Positions 54,273 to 63,205 of a DNA stretch of 64,000 bases are shown here, in pieces. The position numbers and the translations under genes were made by a program. Each line of letters begins with the position of its first letter. The first letter of the stretch is position 1. The DNA comes from Streptomyces blattellae (lineage in GTDB: Bacteria > Actinomycetota > Actinomycetes > Streptomycetales > Streptomycetaceae): positions 151,996-215,995 of the forward strand of contig NZ_WJBG01000117.1 in NCBI RefSeq assembly GCF_009709555.1, in the 5' to 3' direction. The notes below the pieces were generated by a model, which ran no database searches, was not told the origin of the DNA, and was given only the letters and a program-made list of their open reading frames with translations.

Positions 54273-55631
54273 ATGACGCCCTCTCCTGCGGAAGCTGATC
54301 TCATCATCACCGGATGCGCTGTCCTCGTGCACGACGATCACGAGCGGATCGGGTTCGAGGAAGACGCCGCAGTCGTCGTACGGGACGGTCGCGTCGAGGC
54401 TGTGACCAGCGCCGCTGAAGCGGCAGGGCGGGCGGCACGGGAACGGATCGACGCCCGCGGGCAGGTCGCCATGCCCGGGCTCGTCAACTGCCACACGCAC
54501 GCTCCGATGGTCGCGCTGCGCGGGGTCGCCGAGGACCTGCCGACCGAGGAGTGGTTCAACGACGTCGTCTGGCCCATCGAGTCCAACCTCACTGGAAAGG
54601 ACGTGGAGTTGGGGGCGCGGCTCGCCTGCGCCGAGATGATCCGCGCCGGTGTCACCTGCTTCGCCGATCACTACTTCGCCATGGACGCGGTCGCCGCCGT
54701 GGTCGACGCATGCGGGATGCGGGCACATCTCGGCGAGGCCTTCTTCTCCTCCCAAGGGCCGCAAGGGCGGGAGAAGTCCCTGGAGTTCGCGCTACGGCAC
54801 CGGGGAGGCGCAGGCGGCCGTATCACCACCACCCTCGCCCCGCACGCCCCCTACACCGTCGATGACGCCGACCTCGCCGCCACCGCCGCACTCGCCCTGG
54901 AACACGGCCTGCCCGTCCACATCCACGCCTCCGAGAACCGCGACCAGGCCGACACCAGCCTCGCCCGCCACGGCCGCACCCCCATCGACGTCCTCGCCGC
55001 CACCGGCCTCCTCGACACCGACCTCCTCATCGCGCACGGCACCGGCATCCTCGACCGCGACCTGCCCGTCCTGGAACGCGCCACCGGACGGATCGCCGTC
55101 GCATCAGCGCCGCGCGGCTATCTCAAGTTCGCCTGGCCCGACACCACACCCGTGCGCGCGCTGTACGACATCGGGGTCCCCGTCGGACTCGCCACGGACG
55201 GAGCCGCCTCCAACAACTCCCTCGACGTATGGGAGTCGATGGCGCTCACCGCCCTCGTCCAGAAGTCGACCCAGGGCGACCCGCGCTGGCTGACGTCCCG
55301 TCAAGCCCTGCACCACGCGACCGTGCAGAGCGCACGGGCCGTCGGGCTGGGCGAGGAACTCGGCCGCATCGCCCCCGGTCGCCGCGCCGACATCATCCTC
55401 GTCGACCTCACCGGCCCGCACACCCAGCCCGTGCACGACCTCGCCGCGACCCTGGTGCACAGCGCCCGCTCCGCCGACGTCCGCACGACGATCGTCGACG
55501 GTCGGATCCTCATGCGCGACCGCGAGCTGCTGACCCTCGATGTGCCCGCGGTCGTACGGGAGCTGGGGGAGCGACTGCCCGCACTCCTGGACCGGAGCCA
55601 CGGCAGGCGGATCCAGCAGTACGACGCATGA
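54273..55631 (+). CDS. amidohydrolase, SAH deaminase/TrzA-MtaD group
   Basis: A 452-aa metal-dependent amidohydrolase. Metal ligands are in VNCHTHAPM (H-x-H near 71-73), HIHASENRDQ and VGLATDGAASNNSLD; HAPYTV is also conserved. The layout is that of hydroxydechloroatrazine ethylaminohydrolase and S-adenosylhomocysteine/methylthioadenosine deaminases; the true substrate, probably an aminated heterocycle, is unknown. The ATG has no strong ribosome-binding site. It stands alone, 150 bp after the glycan operon. Confidence 0.88.
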   Translation: MTPSPAEADLIITGCAVLVHDDHERIGFEEDAAVVVRDGRVEAVTSAAEAAGRAARERIDARGQVAMPGLVNCHTHAPMVALRGVAEDLPTEEWFNDVVWPIESNLTGKDVELGARLACAEMIRAGVTCFADHYFAMDAVAAVVDACGMRAHLGEAFFSSQGPQGREKSLEFALRHRGGAGGRITTTLAPHAPYTVDDADLAATAALALEHGLPVHIHASENRDQADTSLARHGRTPIDVLAATGLLDTDLLIAHGTGILDRDLPVLERATGRIAVASAPRGYLKFAWPDTTPVRALYDIGVPVGLATDGAASNNSLDVWESMALTALVQKSTQGDPRWLTSRQALHHATVQSARAVGLGEELGRIAPGRRADIILVDLTGPHTQPVHDLAATLVHSARSADVRTTIVDGRILMRDRELLTLDVPAVVRELGERLPALLDRSHGRRIQQYDA

Positions 55632-55823
55632 GTACTGCGCATTCGGTATCACGTCGAGTGCGGAGGCCGACGCACAGAGTGATCATGTGCCCGAAATGCT
55701 GAGAGAGTCCTCACACCCTGTGGTGGACGAGTGTCAACTACGTCTCAGTACCGTTACTTCGCGAGGCGTTCACCCCGACTTTGGCGTTTAACTCTATGAG
55801 TCAGCGCTACATGGAGGTGCAGG

Positions 55824-56009
55824 GTGAACGGGCGAACGGTGCTTGAGCGCTTTCCCGCAGGCGGGCCGCGAGGTTCCTGGCCGGCGGAGGAGTTCGCGCA
55901 GGCGCAGCGTCTGAAGGGCCTGCCCGCGGAAGTCGTGATGGATCTCGCCACGGATTCGTTCCTGGTGATCCTGCGAGGCGGTGACGTCGCCACGGACATC
56001 GCGGCGTGA
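55824..56009 (+). CDS. 61-aa conserved hypothetical protein
   Basis: A small acidic-to-neutral protein without signal or membrane segment. The GTG start has GGAGGTGCAG upstream, and codon bias is normal. The C-terminal part, LPAEVVMDLATDSFLVILRG, alternates hydrophobic residues like a beta hairpin. I do not recognise a family. It converges with the next membrane-protein gene, 15 bp away. Confidence 0.6.
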   Translation: MNGRTVLERFPAGGPRGSWPAEEFAQAQRLKGLPAEVVMDLATDSFLVILRGGDVATDIAA

Positions 56010-56024
56010 CGGCTCCGCCGGAAG

Positions 56025-56393
56025 TCACGTGGGCAGTGAGCCGAACAGTGCGGCACCTGCGGCGGCGAAGGCTGCGCCGGCCCGGCGGGGCCAGGAGCGG
56101 GTGCGTCTTCCTGCCGCGTAGGTGAGGGCCGATCCGGCCATGGCGGGCCACAGGATGCTGAATGCGGCGGACCCGGCAGAGAGGTGGCCGCCGATGACGG
56201 CGGCGACCGCGTATCCGGCGATCGCCCCCACGGCGATGACCGGGGAGTCCGTGTCGAAGGGGTTCCAGGCGTCGGAGCCCTTCTCCCAGCGCCTGGCTCG
56301 GACGGAGAGCGCGATCGAGGCTATCAGCGAGGCCGCGGCGACCGCGGTCCACAACAGCGCGGGGATGACCAGGAGGGGGGTGGGTGAGTCCAT
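56025..56393 (-). CDS. hypothetical four-helix membrane protein
   Basis: A 122-aa protein with four hydrophobic segments (about 5-30, 50-67, 70-90 and 104-118). Loop residues ARRWEKGSDAWNPFDTDSP are the only polar stretch of note. An in-frame ATG 5 codons upstream (56408) is an alternative start. It lies 39 bp downstream of the stop-proximal side of nothing recognisable but directly after the ABC exporter gene on the same strand, so it could be the second gene of that operon. Function unknown. Confidence 0.6.
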   Translation of the reverse strand: MDSPTPLLVIPALLWTAVAAASLIASIALSVRARRWEKGSDAWNPFDTDSPVIAVGAIAGYAVAAVIGGHLSAGSAAFSILWPAMAGSALTYAAGRRTRSWPRRAGAAFAAAGAALFGSLPT

Positions 56394-56431
56394 GCGGAAC
56401 TCTCTCATCAGCTGTCGAAGGATGTGCGCGT

Positions 56432-58441
56432 TCAGCGCGCGTCCTCCGCTGACACCGCGCATCGAGCGGTGGAGTCCGCGTCCGGTACGGGAGTCGTGAA
56501 CTGCTCCGCCTGGAGCGCGTACAGCTCTGCGTAGACGCCGCCGGTGGCGAGGAGTTCGCCGGGGGTGCCGGACTCCACCAGGCGGCCCTGGTCGAGGACA
56601 TGCACCAGGTCCGCGTGGCGGACGGACGCCAGTCGGTGGGTGATGAGGATGACCGTCTGGCCGGTCGAGGCCAGGGCGCGGATCTTCTCGAAGACCTCCA
56701 GCTCGGCCCGTGCGTCCAGGGCGGCCGTCGGCTCGTCGACGATCAGGATGCTGCCGCGCCGGTATGCCGCCCGCGCGATACCGAGCCGCTGCCACTGGCC
56801 GCCGGACAGCTCGTGCCCGCCGCTGAAGTGCCGGGCCAGCAGAGTGTCCAGGCCCCGCGGCAGATCGGCGACCACCTCCTCGGCGCCCGCCTCGGTGAGA
56901 GAGGCAGCGAGGCGTTCCTCGGTGAGGGGCACGGAGGAGCGGCCGACGGCCACGTTCACGCGGGCCGTGAACGGCCAGCGCTTGAAGTCCTGCGCCACCA
57001 TCGCGATGCGCTCGGCGAGTTGGTGCCGGTCCGCGCCCGCCGCGTCGACGCCGTCCCACAGGATCCGGCCCCGGTCCGGGGTGTAGAGGCCCGAGACCAG
57101 CTTCACCAGGGTCGTCTTGCCGGAGCCGTTCTCGCCGACGAGCGCCACGATGCGGCCGAGCGGAATGGTCAGTGTGACGTCGTCCAGCGCCGGGCGGGTG
57201 GACTCACCCGGGTAGCTGAACGACACGTTCTCGAAGCGGATCTCGCGGGGCGCCTCCGGCAGAGCGTCGCCGCCGACCGGGATCGCCCGTTCGGCCGCCT
57301 CGACGTACAGGCGCTGCAGATCGCCCACGAACAGCGCCTCCTCATGGAGCGCGTTGACCTCCAGGACGAGGGTGTCGAGGCTGGCGGACCCGGTGCGGAT
57401 CGCGATCACGGCCGTGCCCGCGACGGAGAGGGCCATCGCCCCGGCGAGCAGCAGCCCGCCGAGTGTGGCGTACGTCGCCACCGTCGCAAGGCCCGTCCAG
57501 GCCGCCGCGAACAGCCCGGTACGCGCCGCGAGCCGCGCCAGGCGTGCCTGCTCCGCCTCCGCCGTCTCCGACATCGCCCGGAAGTGGCGCAACAGGAACG
57601 GGCCCACGCCGTGCAGCCGGATCTCCGGCGCCGCCGCCGGTTCGGTCAGCAGCCCGCTGATCAGATGCCCGGCGCGGGCGTGCTGCACCCAGGTGTGGAA
57701 GGACTCGTACCGGCGCCGTGCGTTCGTCAGGGCGCTCCACGCGCTCGGCAGCGTCATCGTCGCGAGGAGCGGGAGCAGCGCCGGATGCAGGACGGTCAGC
57801 ACACCGGCCGCCGCGATCAGCGAGATCATCGCGTTCACCACCCGGGTGCTGTACGAGATCATGCGCCGGGCCGACTGGGCGCCGTACTGCGCGGTGTCCA
57901 GCAGCTTGTGGAAGGTGTGGTCCTCGATCGCGGCCAGCTCCACCGCCGCCGCCCGCTCCAGATACCGCTCGGTGGCGACGCGTTCCACCTTCGGTTCCAA
58001 CCGGCCGGTGGCGTACGTCGACGCGGCCCGCAGCAGCGCCGATACGAACATCACGGCGGCCACCGTGACCAGCGCGGGGACGGCGCCGCGCAGCCGGTCC
58101 TCGATGGCGCCGCCCGTCAGCAGCCGGCCCAGCACGCTGTTGACCGCGAGCAGACTCACCGCCTGCGCCACGCCCCGGCCCACCTCGGCGGCCAGCACGG
58201 TCCGCGCCGCCCGCCGGTCGGCCTGCCAGGCCAGCCGGAAACTGGAGGCCAGCATGGAGGGCAGCCGTGCCACCATGGCCCGGAAGTTCAGCTCCAGGAA
58301 CGCGTCACGGTGCTGGTTCCAGCCCATGTCGTAGCGCAACGGGCCGCCGAAGAGCAGTTGCTCGGACTCGGAGACCTCGGGTTTCTGCGCGTCGGGTTTC
58401 TGCGCGTCGGGTTTCTGCGCATCGCGCTTCCTACCGGCCAC
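56432..58441 (-). CDS. ABC exporter half-transporter (fused membrane and ATPase domains)
   Basis: A 669-aa half-transporter. After a soluble N-terminus, about six membrane helices span residues 90-390. The nucleotide-binding domain follows, with Walker A GENGSGKTT near 430-440, signature LSGGQWQRLGIARA near 543, Walker B ILIVDEPTAALD and the H-loop ITHRLASV. It works as a dimer; cargo unknown (lipid, peptide or drug). The GTG at 58441 is chosen because GGGGAGGGG precedes it by six bases; an ATG 16 codons upstream exists. Three DAQKP units at residues 7-21 come from a 15-bp repeat. Confidence 0.88.
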   Translation of the reverse strand: MAGRKRDAQKPDAQKPDAQKPEVSESEQLLFGGPLRYDMGWNQHRDAFLELNFRAMVARLPSMLASSFRLAWQADRRAARTVLAAEVGRGVAQAVSLLAVNSVLGRLLTGGAIEDRLRGAVPALVTVAAVMFVSALLRAASTYATGRLEPKVERVATERYLERAAAVELAAIEDHTFHKLLDTAQYGAQSARRMISYSTRVVNAMISLIAAAGVLTVLHPALLPLLATMTLPSAWSALTNARRRYESFHTWVQHARAGHLISGLLTEPAAAPEIRLHGVGPFLLRHFRAMSETAEAEQARLARLAARTGLFAAAWTGLATVATYATLGGLLLAGAMALSVAGTAVIAIRTGSASLDTLVLEVNALHEEALFVGDLQRLYVEAAERAIPVGGDALPEAPREIRFENVSFSYPGESTRPALDDVTLTIPLGRIVALVGENGSGKTTLVKLVSGLYTPDRGRILWDGVDAAGADRHQLAERIAMVAQDFKRWPFTARVNVAVGRSSVPLTEERLAASLTEAGAEEVVADLPRGLDTLLARHFSGGHELSGGQWQRLGIARAAYRRGSILIVDEPTAALDARAELEVFEKIRALASTGQTVILITHRLASVRHADLVHVLDQGRLVESGTPGELLATGGVYAELYALQAEQFTTPVPDADSTARCAVSAEDAR
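58381..58425 (-). repeat. 15-bp tandem repeat in the exporter N-terminus
   Basis: Two exact copies and one variant of GTTTCTGCGCGTCGG, encoding the DAQKP repeats. Confidence 0.88.
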
Positions 58442-58549
58442 CGTGGACCCCTCCCCCGATCGTGGACGACGGCCACTATCGCGGGACATATGACCCCAGG
58501 GGAGAGCGCAGACGGGGGAGGCCGGAGCGCGCGGGCGTACGCCTTGTGC

Positions 58550-58993
58550 TTACGCGCTCACCGAGCGCGACCAGGAGGGGTTCGTGCCCGTCACCCGGCA
58601 CAGGGCCAGGTACAAGGGGATCGGCGGGGTGTACGGCACGGTGCCGTCCGGCCGGTGGATCAGGCCGGGGGCCTGCGGGGTGCCCGGGATCAGCGCGCCG
58701 GTGGCGTAGCGCACGAGGGCCGGCCACTCCAGGGCGTAGTCGGAGTCGGACGGGACGATCCACCACCAGTGCGCATCGTCGGCGTAGACGCACCCCACGC
58801 GGGGCAGCCGGGGCAGTACCAGCGGGCCGAATCGGGCGGGTACCGCCACCGCGTCGCAGCCGAGGGGGGCGGTCATGCCCTCGGGGACGGGGAGCCGCCG
58901 GGGTGGTACGGGGGCGTGCAGTCCGCGGCGAAGGCGGACCATCGTGTCCAGGGTCAGCGCCCGGCCGCCGCTGTGACCAGCGCCTACAGCCAT
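58550..58993 (-). CDS. conserved hypothetical protein coupled to the ATPase gene
   Basis: A 147-aa soluble protein. The middle reads LPRVGCVYADDAHWWWIVPS then DSDYALEWPALVRYATGALI, and the end is Pro-rich. I recall such proteins accompanying anti-sigma-like ATPases in Streptomyces AbaA-type clusters. The ATG overlaps the end of the ATPase gene by 10 bases, so they are translated together. Function unknown; it may modulate the ATPase. Confidence 0.7.
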   Translation of the reverse strand: MAVGAGHSGGRALTLDTMVRLRRGLHAPVPPRRLPVPEGMTAPLGCDAVAVPARFGPLVLPRLPRVGCVYADDAHWWWIVPSDSDYALEWPALVRYATGALIPGTPQAPGLIHRPDGTVPYTPPIPLYLALCRVTGTNPSWSRSVSA

Positions 58994-59886
58994 TCGGCCC
59001 CCGCCCCGTGACCGTCGTGGGGGCGTGCCGTGCGGCCTTGGGGCTGCGGCGCCTGCTGGGCGTCGTGCTGATCGGGTCCGTCGTATGCGTCGTATGCGTC
59101 GTATGCGTGCGTGTCGTGTGCGCGTGTGTCGTGTGCGTGCGTCTCGTGCGCGTACGTGTCGTGTCCGTGCATGGCGTGCCCGCAGGTCCCATGTCCGCAG
59201 GCCCCGTGCCCGCAGGCCCCGTGCCCGTCCACGCCGTGTATGTACGTTCCGATTCCGAACGCGCCGTGTGCGGCCTTCCCGTGCGCCTCCGCCCTGCCCG
59301 CCCTGCCCGCGCTGCCGGCGGAGCCGCCGGACGGGCCGGGCTTCGGGCGGGCGCCCCAGCCGAGGTCGCCGCGCGGACCGGGGATGGCGTCGGCGTTGGC
59401 GGTCCCGCGCCGCAGCTCCGCCCAGACCAGCAGGCCGGGGCCGTGCTCCTGGGCGCCCCAGGCCTGGCACAGCGCGTCGACGAGGAACAATCCCCTCCCG
59501 TGCTCCTCCTCGGACCGCGGGCAGGCCGGGCGGGGCTCACCCGGAGCACAGCCCTCGTCGCGGACGGCTATGCGCACCAGGTCGGCACCGTCGTGCAACT
59601 CGCACACGATGTGGGTACTCGCGGTGTGCAGAACCGCGTTGGTGACCAGCTCGGAGACGACCAGGGTCGCCGAGTCGCAGGTGTCCTCGCCCACCGACCA
59701 GCCGGTCAGCCGGGCGCGCGTCAGACGCCTTGCCTGGGCGGGAGAAGCCGGATGTGCGGCCAGCTCGAAGCGGAACCGGCGCTTCGCTCCGGTCCCACCA
59801 GGGCTTTCTGCCGAGGCGGCACCGAGGCCGAAGGGCGCTGCGGCGGCGTCTGTTCCTAAGGGCGCGGACGGAATCACGCTTGCCAC
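58984..59886 (-). CDS. anti-sigma-like ATPase with His/Cys-rich tail
   Basis: A 300-aa protein. Residues about 25-155 are an RsbW-type HATPase fold: N box SELVTNAVLHT, G1 VRDEGCAPGEP and G2 EEHGRGLFLVDALCQAWG. These proteins bind sigma factors or anti-sigma antagonists. The C-terminal third is unusual: a Gly-His-rich run with 13 His and 3 Cys in about 55 residues (GHGACGHGACGHGTCG, then HDTYAHETHAHDT), then Asp/Tyr repeats. Metal binding is a fair guess. The GTG at 59886 is chosen after GGCGGGG; a TTG at 59913 is possible. It is divergent from the HTH gene. Confidence 0.82.
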   Translation of the reverse strand: MASVIPSAPLGTDAAAAPFGLGAASAESPGGTGAKRRFRFELAAHPASPAQARRLTRARLTGWSVGEDTCDSATLVVSELVTNAVLHTASTHIVCELHDGADLVRIAVRDEGCAPGEPRPACPRSEEEHGRGLFLVDALCQAWGAQEHGPGLLVWAELRRGTANADAIPGPRGDLGWGARPKPGPSGGSAGSAGRAGRAEAHGKAAHGAFGIGTYIHGVDGHGACGHGACGHGTCGHAMHGHDTYAHETHAHDTRAHDTHAYDAYDAYDGPDQHDAQQAPQPQGRTARPHDGHGAGAEWL

Positions 59887-60086
59887 TATCGCCCCGCCGT
59901 GAACACTTGGCAAGTGTCACTCTGAAAAATGCAGAGTGCTGTGTGACGCGGTGGAATGCCGTGGCACACTGCTCGCAACAGCATGTCGAGCGGCGCCAGT
60001 TGAGACCCCGAAGGCCTGCCCACGCCTTCGAATGGGTCTTCGAATGGCGCCGCCGGGCTGTCAGGATTCTTTTGTGGAGGTGGAGG

Positions 60087-60947
60087 GTGAGCGAGCCGCG
60101 GTCCGCACCGACGGTCGGTCAGGTCGTCCTCGGCCGGCGCCTGCTCGACCTCCGTGAACGCGCCGGCCTCAAGCGCGAGGAGGCCGCCCGCGTCCTCCGT
60201 GTCGCCCCCGCCACCGTCCGCCGTATGGAGATGGCCGAGGTCGGGCTCAAAATCCCGTATCTCCAGCTGCTGTTGAAGTCCTACGGCGTCTCCGAGGAAG
60301 AGGCCGACGCCTTTGTGCGGTTGGCGGAGGAGGCCAACAAACCCGGCTGGTGGCAGCGCTTCCATGACATCCTGCCCGGCTGGTTCTCCATGTATGTCAG
60401 CCTGGAGGGCGCCGCCGCCCTGATCCGCAACTACGAACCGCACTTCGTCCCCGGCCTCCTCCAGACCGAGGAATACGCCCTCGCAGTCCTGAAGTCGGGT
60501 GCCATCGGCCAGACCCGGCCCGAGGACATAGAGCGCCATGTCGCGTTGCGCATGCAGCGTCAGGATCTGCTCACCCGTCCCGACGCACCCCGGTTCTGGG
60601 CGGTGATGGACGAGACCGCACTGCGTCGCCCCGTAGGAAGCCCGGAGGTGATGCGTGCTCAGATCGACAAGTTGCTTGAGGTCACGAAGCTGTCCAATGT
60701 GACGTTGCAGGTCGCCCCGTTCTCCAGCGGGCCGCACCCCGGCACGTACGGGCCCTTCGTGCTCTTCCGATTTGCCATGCCCGAACTTCCGGACATGGTC
60801 TACAGCGAGTACCTGACCGGCGCCGTCTATCTCGACGCGCGTGAAGAGGTGGTGACCCACCTTGAGGTCATGGACCGCATGGCGGCGCAGGCCGCTACAG
60901 CACATCGCACGAAGGAGATCCTCCGGGATCTCCGCAAGGAGCTCTGA
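60087..60947 (+). CDS. Scr1-family HTH regulator (XRE HTH plus DUF5753)
   Basis: A 286-aa regulator. Residues 12-65 are the XRE-type HTH (LGRRLLDLRERAGLKREEAA, RVLRVAPATVRRMEMAEVGL). Residues about 90-275 are the DUF5753 sensor domain (IRNYEPHFVPGLLQTEEYAL, then LRRPVGSPEVMRAQIDKLLE). This class in Streptomyces pairs with a DUF397 protein, the next gene, which starts right after the stop. The GTG start has GGAGG with 6-bp spacing. Together with the divergent ATPase, this is the classical developmental-regulation triad (abaA/whiJ-like). Confidence 0.92.
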   Translation: MSEPRSAPTVGQVVLGRRLLDLRERAGLKREEAARVLRVAPATVRRMEMAEVGLKIPYLQLLLKSYGVSEEEADAFVRLAEEANKPGWWQRFHDILPGWFSMYVSLEGAAALIRNYEPHFVPGLLQTEEYALAVLKSGAIGQTRPEDIERHVALRMQRQDLLTRPDAPRFWAVMDETALRRPVGSPEVMRAQIDKLLEVTKLSNVTLQVAPFSSGPHPGTYGPFVLFRFAMPELPDMVYSEYLTGAVYLDAREEVVTHLEVMDRMAAQAATAHRTKEILRDLRKEL

Positions 60948-61202
60948 ATGGAACGCATCAAGCCGCGCCCACACGTCTACAACGGCATGCCCGCGCGGGA
61001 CTTGGGCAGCGAAGGCTGGCTCAAGCCGTGGAGCGGCGGCAACGGAGGCAACTGCCTGGAGGCGATGAAGCTGGCCGACGGCCGGATCGCCGTACGCCAG
61101 TCGACCGATCCCGACGGGCCGGCGTTGATCTACACCACCGATGAGATGCTGGCGTTCATTGAGGGGGCGAAGTCGGGGCAGGCGGACTTCCTGCTGTCTT
61201 GA
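60948..61202 (+). CDS. DUF397 protein, partner of the HTH regulator
   Basis: An 84-aa DUF397 protein. Expected residues are present: WLKPWSGGNGGNCLEAMKLA, RIAVRQSTDPDGPALIY and the TTDEMLAFIEGAKSG helix. The ATG directly follows the TGA of the HTH gene with no gap. In whiJ-like systems the DUF397 partner counteracts the repressor. Confidence 0.93.
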   Translation: MERIKPRPHVYNGMPARDLGSEGWLKPWSGGNGGNCLEAMKLADGRIAVRQSTDPDGPALIYTTDEMLAFIEGAKSGQADFLLS

Positions 61203-61381
61203 ATGTCACATGTTATTGCCTCTTCAACTTCCTAACTTTGGTGCGAACTTGATCACTTCCCGTCTCAGACGCCTTCATCAGACGCCTTCAGATGCTCGGC
61301 TCGCGCAGGAGATCGCTCCCGTCCGGGGCGGTGGGGCGTAGGGCGTAAGTCGTAGCCGGTTGCGGGTCGTTGGAGGCGCGG

Positions 61382-62086
61382 TCAGAACCAGGACGCGATA
61401 CGGCGCGGGGCGTCGACCAGGCGGCTGACGACCACGACCGGCAGCGGCGGCTGCTCGGCCTTGTTGGGGCTGAGGTTCAGGCCGTAGTAGATCTGCTCGA
61501 TCGACGGCGGTCCGACCGCGAGGTTGCGCCGGACCGCCTGCGCCGCCGACTCCTCACCGGTCTGCACGAGGTAGGCCGCCGCCATCGTGCCCGTACGGCC
61601 GACTCCGGCACCGCAGTGCACGAACACCGGCCCGGGCGCGTTCGAGACGATGCTGAGCAGGCGCTGGACCTGCTTGGACGTCGGCGTCTGCCCGTCCCGG
61701 ATGGGCAGGTGTACGGTCTTCAGCCCGGCCTTGCCGGGTTCGGCGAGCTGGGCCGCGCTCAGGTCCTCGGCCCGCAGGTCCACGACGGTGGTGAAGCCCA
61801 TGCCCGCCAGCGCGCGGTATCCGGCCGGAGAGGGGGCCGCGCCTCGCCACAGCTTGCCGTCGGGGTCGACCGGCTGGAAGTTGTGGACGCCCTGGACGGT
61901 GCGGGTTCCCGCAGGCGCCGGGGTCTCTGCCTTCGCCCAGTACGACAGACCCAGGATGCCTCCCGCGCCGGCGACCCAGAGGACGAGGTAGCCGATGACG
62001 ACGCCGAGGAGGATCCGCAGTGCGCGCCGCGACAGCGGGCGCTTGCGGATGGCAGGGCGGGGTGGGGTTGCGGTGATGACAGCCAT
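61382..62086 (-). CDS. membrane-anchored tyrosine/dual-specificity phosphatase
   Basis: A 234-aa protein. One membrane helix (about 23-48) follows a basic N-terminus, then an extracytoplasmic phosphatase domain. The P-loop is HCGAGVGRTG (Cys158, Arg164) and the general acid is Asp131 in LPIRDGQT. The C-x5-R fold resembles bacterial tyrosine phosphatases and phytase-like enzymes; substrate unknown. The 179-bp gap after the DUF397 gene holds no gene. Confidence 0.87.
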   Translation of the reverse strand: MAVITATPPRPAIRKRPLSRRALRILLGVVIGYLVLWVAGAGGILGLSYWAKAETPAPAGTRTVQGVHNFQPVDPDGKLWRGAAPSPAGYRALAGMGFTTVVDLRAEDLSAAQLAEPGKAGLKTVHLPIRDGQTPTSKQVQRLLSIVSNAPGPVFVHCGAGVGRTGTMAAAYLVQTGEESAAQAVRRNLAVGPPSIEQIYYGLNLSPNKAEQPPLPVVVVSRLVDAPRRIASWF

Positions 62087-62214
62087 GGGCGACCCGGGTG
62101 ACTAGGGGACGAGGGCGCTTTGGCATCGTAACCCGGGGCCTGTGATCATCTGTTCGACGCGTCCCCTTTTGTGCCGTATATCTCACTTGTCGTGCGTGGT
62201 CGTCGTGCGCGGTC

Positions 62215-62253
62215 GTCATGGCTGGTTGTCATGGCTGGTTGTCATGGCTGGTC
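62215..62253. repeat. 13-bp tandem repeat, three copies
   Basis: GTCATGGCTGGTT at 62215 and 62228 and a variant at 62241, in the 198-bp gap between the phosphatase and the membrane-protein gene. Flanking TGGTCGT motifs extend the pattern loosely. Confidence 0.85.
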
Positions 62254-62284
62254 GTCGTGATTGGTCGTGGTTGTCTGCCATGAC

Positions 62285-63205
62285 TCAGTCGTCATGCGCG
62301 CCGGCGTCGCCGATGCCGACCACCGTGAGGTGTGCCCGGTCGAGCGTCGCGTCCTCCAGGCAGCCGCGCAGCCGCATACGGTCGTGCTCGCTGAGCGCGG
62401 GCCGCACTGCCCCGGCGAACAGTCCGTCGCCCAGATCGCCGAGCGTCGCATGGTGCAGGGGTACGGAGGTGGAGTCCCGGCACCGCTCCCAGAGCTGCTG
62501 GGCGGCGAGAGACCGGCGCTCGGCAGTCATGCTGGCGTCGCGCGTGTCGACCTGGAAGAGCACGGAGGTCGCCCTGCTGGCGTTGTCCGGCTCCGCCCGG
62601 GTCTGGGTGACTTCGGCCAAGCCGACGACGAGCGCGGCGAGCAGCGCGATGCCGACGACGATGACGGTGGCGACCCGGCCCGCGCCTGCCTGGGAGCCCC
62701 TCGTGCCCGGTGGCGGCAGATCCTCCAGGTCGTCCACGATGTCCGGGCCGGGCGCGCTGAGGACGGCCGCCCGCCCCGCCAGCCGCCGCTCCGCCGGACG
62801 GGAGGTCGCCGACGCGACCCGCTGCACCACCCAGGCGAGCCCGGACAGCGCGACACCGGCGACCATGAGGACCGGCACGAAGACGTACGTCCGCTCGGTG
62901 GGGTCGTCCAGCCACCGGAACAGGCCGGCGCCCTCAGGCTCGGGCGTGGAGGTGCGCAGCCGGCTCAGTACGTCCTCCTGCCGCGCGGTCAGCTCCCGCT
63001 GCCGCCGGTCGGTGTCACGCACCCGCTCCTCGATCCGGGCCAGCCGCCCCAGCATCACGATGCCGAGCAGCATGATCTCGACGATCAGCAGCAGTACCCC
63101 GCACAGGATGGCGCGCTGCCACTGCCACCGGTACAGGTACACGACCAGGTAGGTCCCGGCTCCTGCCGCTGCCAGGGCCCCGAAGACGAACGCGATCCGC
63201 CTCAT
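62285..63205 (-). CDS. hypothetical membrane protein with coiled-coil
   Basis: A 306-aa protein with about four hydrophobic segments: two near the N-terminus (5-26 and 33-52), one at about 108-127 and one at about 181-200. A charged coiled-coil (LARIEERVRDTDRRQRELTA) lies between, and the roughly 105-residue C-terminal part is extracytoplasmic or cytoplasmic depending on topology. No family recognised. The ATG overlaps the stop of the PEP-utiliser-like gene (ATGA), so they form an operon. Confidence 0.72.
   Translation of the reverse strand: MRRIAFVFGALAAAGAGTYLVVYLYRWQWQRAILCGVLLLIVEIMLLGIVMLGRLARIEERVRDTDRRQRELTARQEDVLSRLRTSTPEPEGAGLFRWLDDPTERTYVFVPVLMVAGVALSGLAWVVQRVASATSRPAERRLAGRAAVLSAPGPDIVDDLEDLPPPGTRGSQAGAGRVATVIVVGIALLAALVVGLAEVTQTRAEPDNASRATSVLFQVDTRDASMTAERRSLAAQQLWERCRDSTSVPLHHATLGDLGDGLFAGAVRPALSEHDRMRLRGCLEDATLDRAHLTVVGIGDAGAHDD

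Noticed and set aside
39360..54300. Integrated element boundaries (att sites, integrase, transposase) around the accessory region
   Set aside because: No integrase, transposase or convincing long direct repeats flank it, and base composition does not visibly change.
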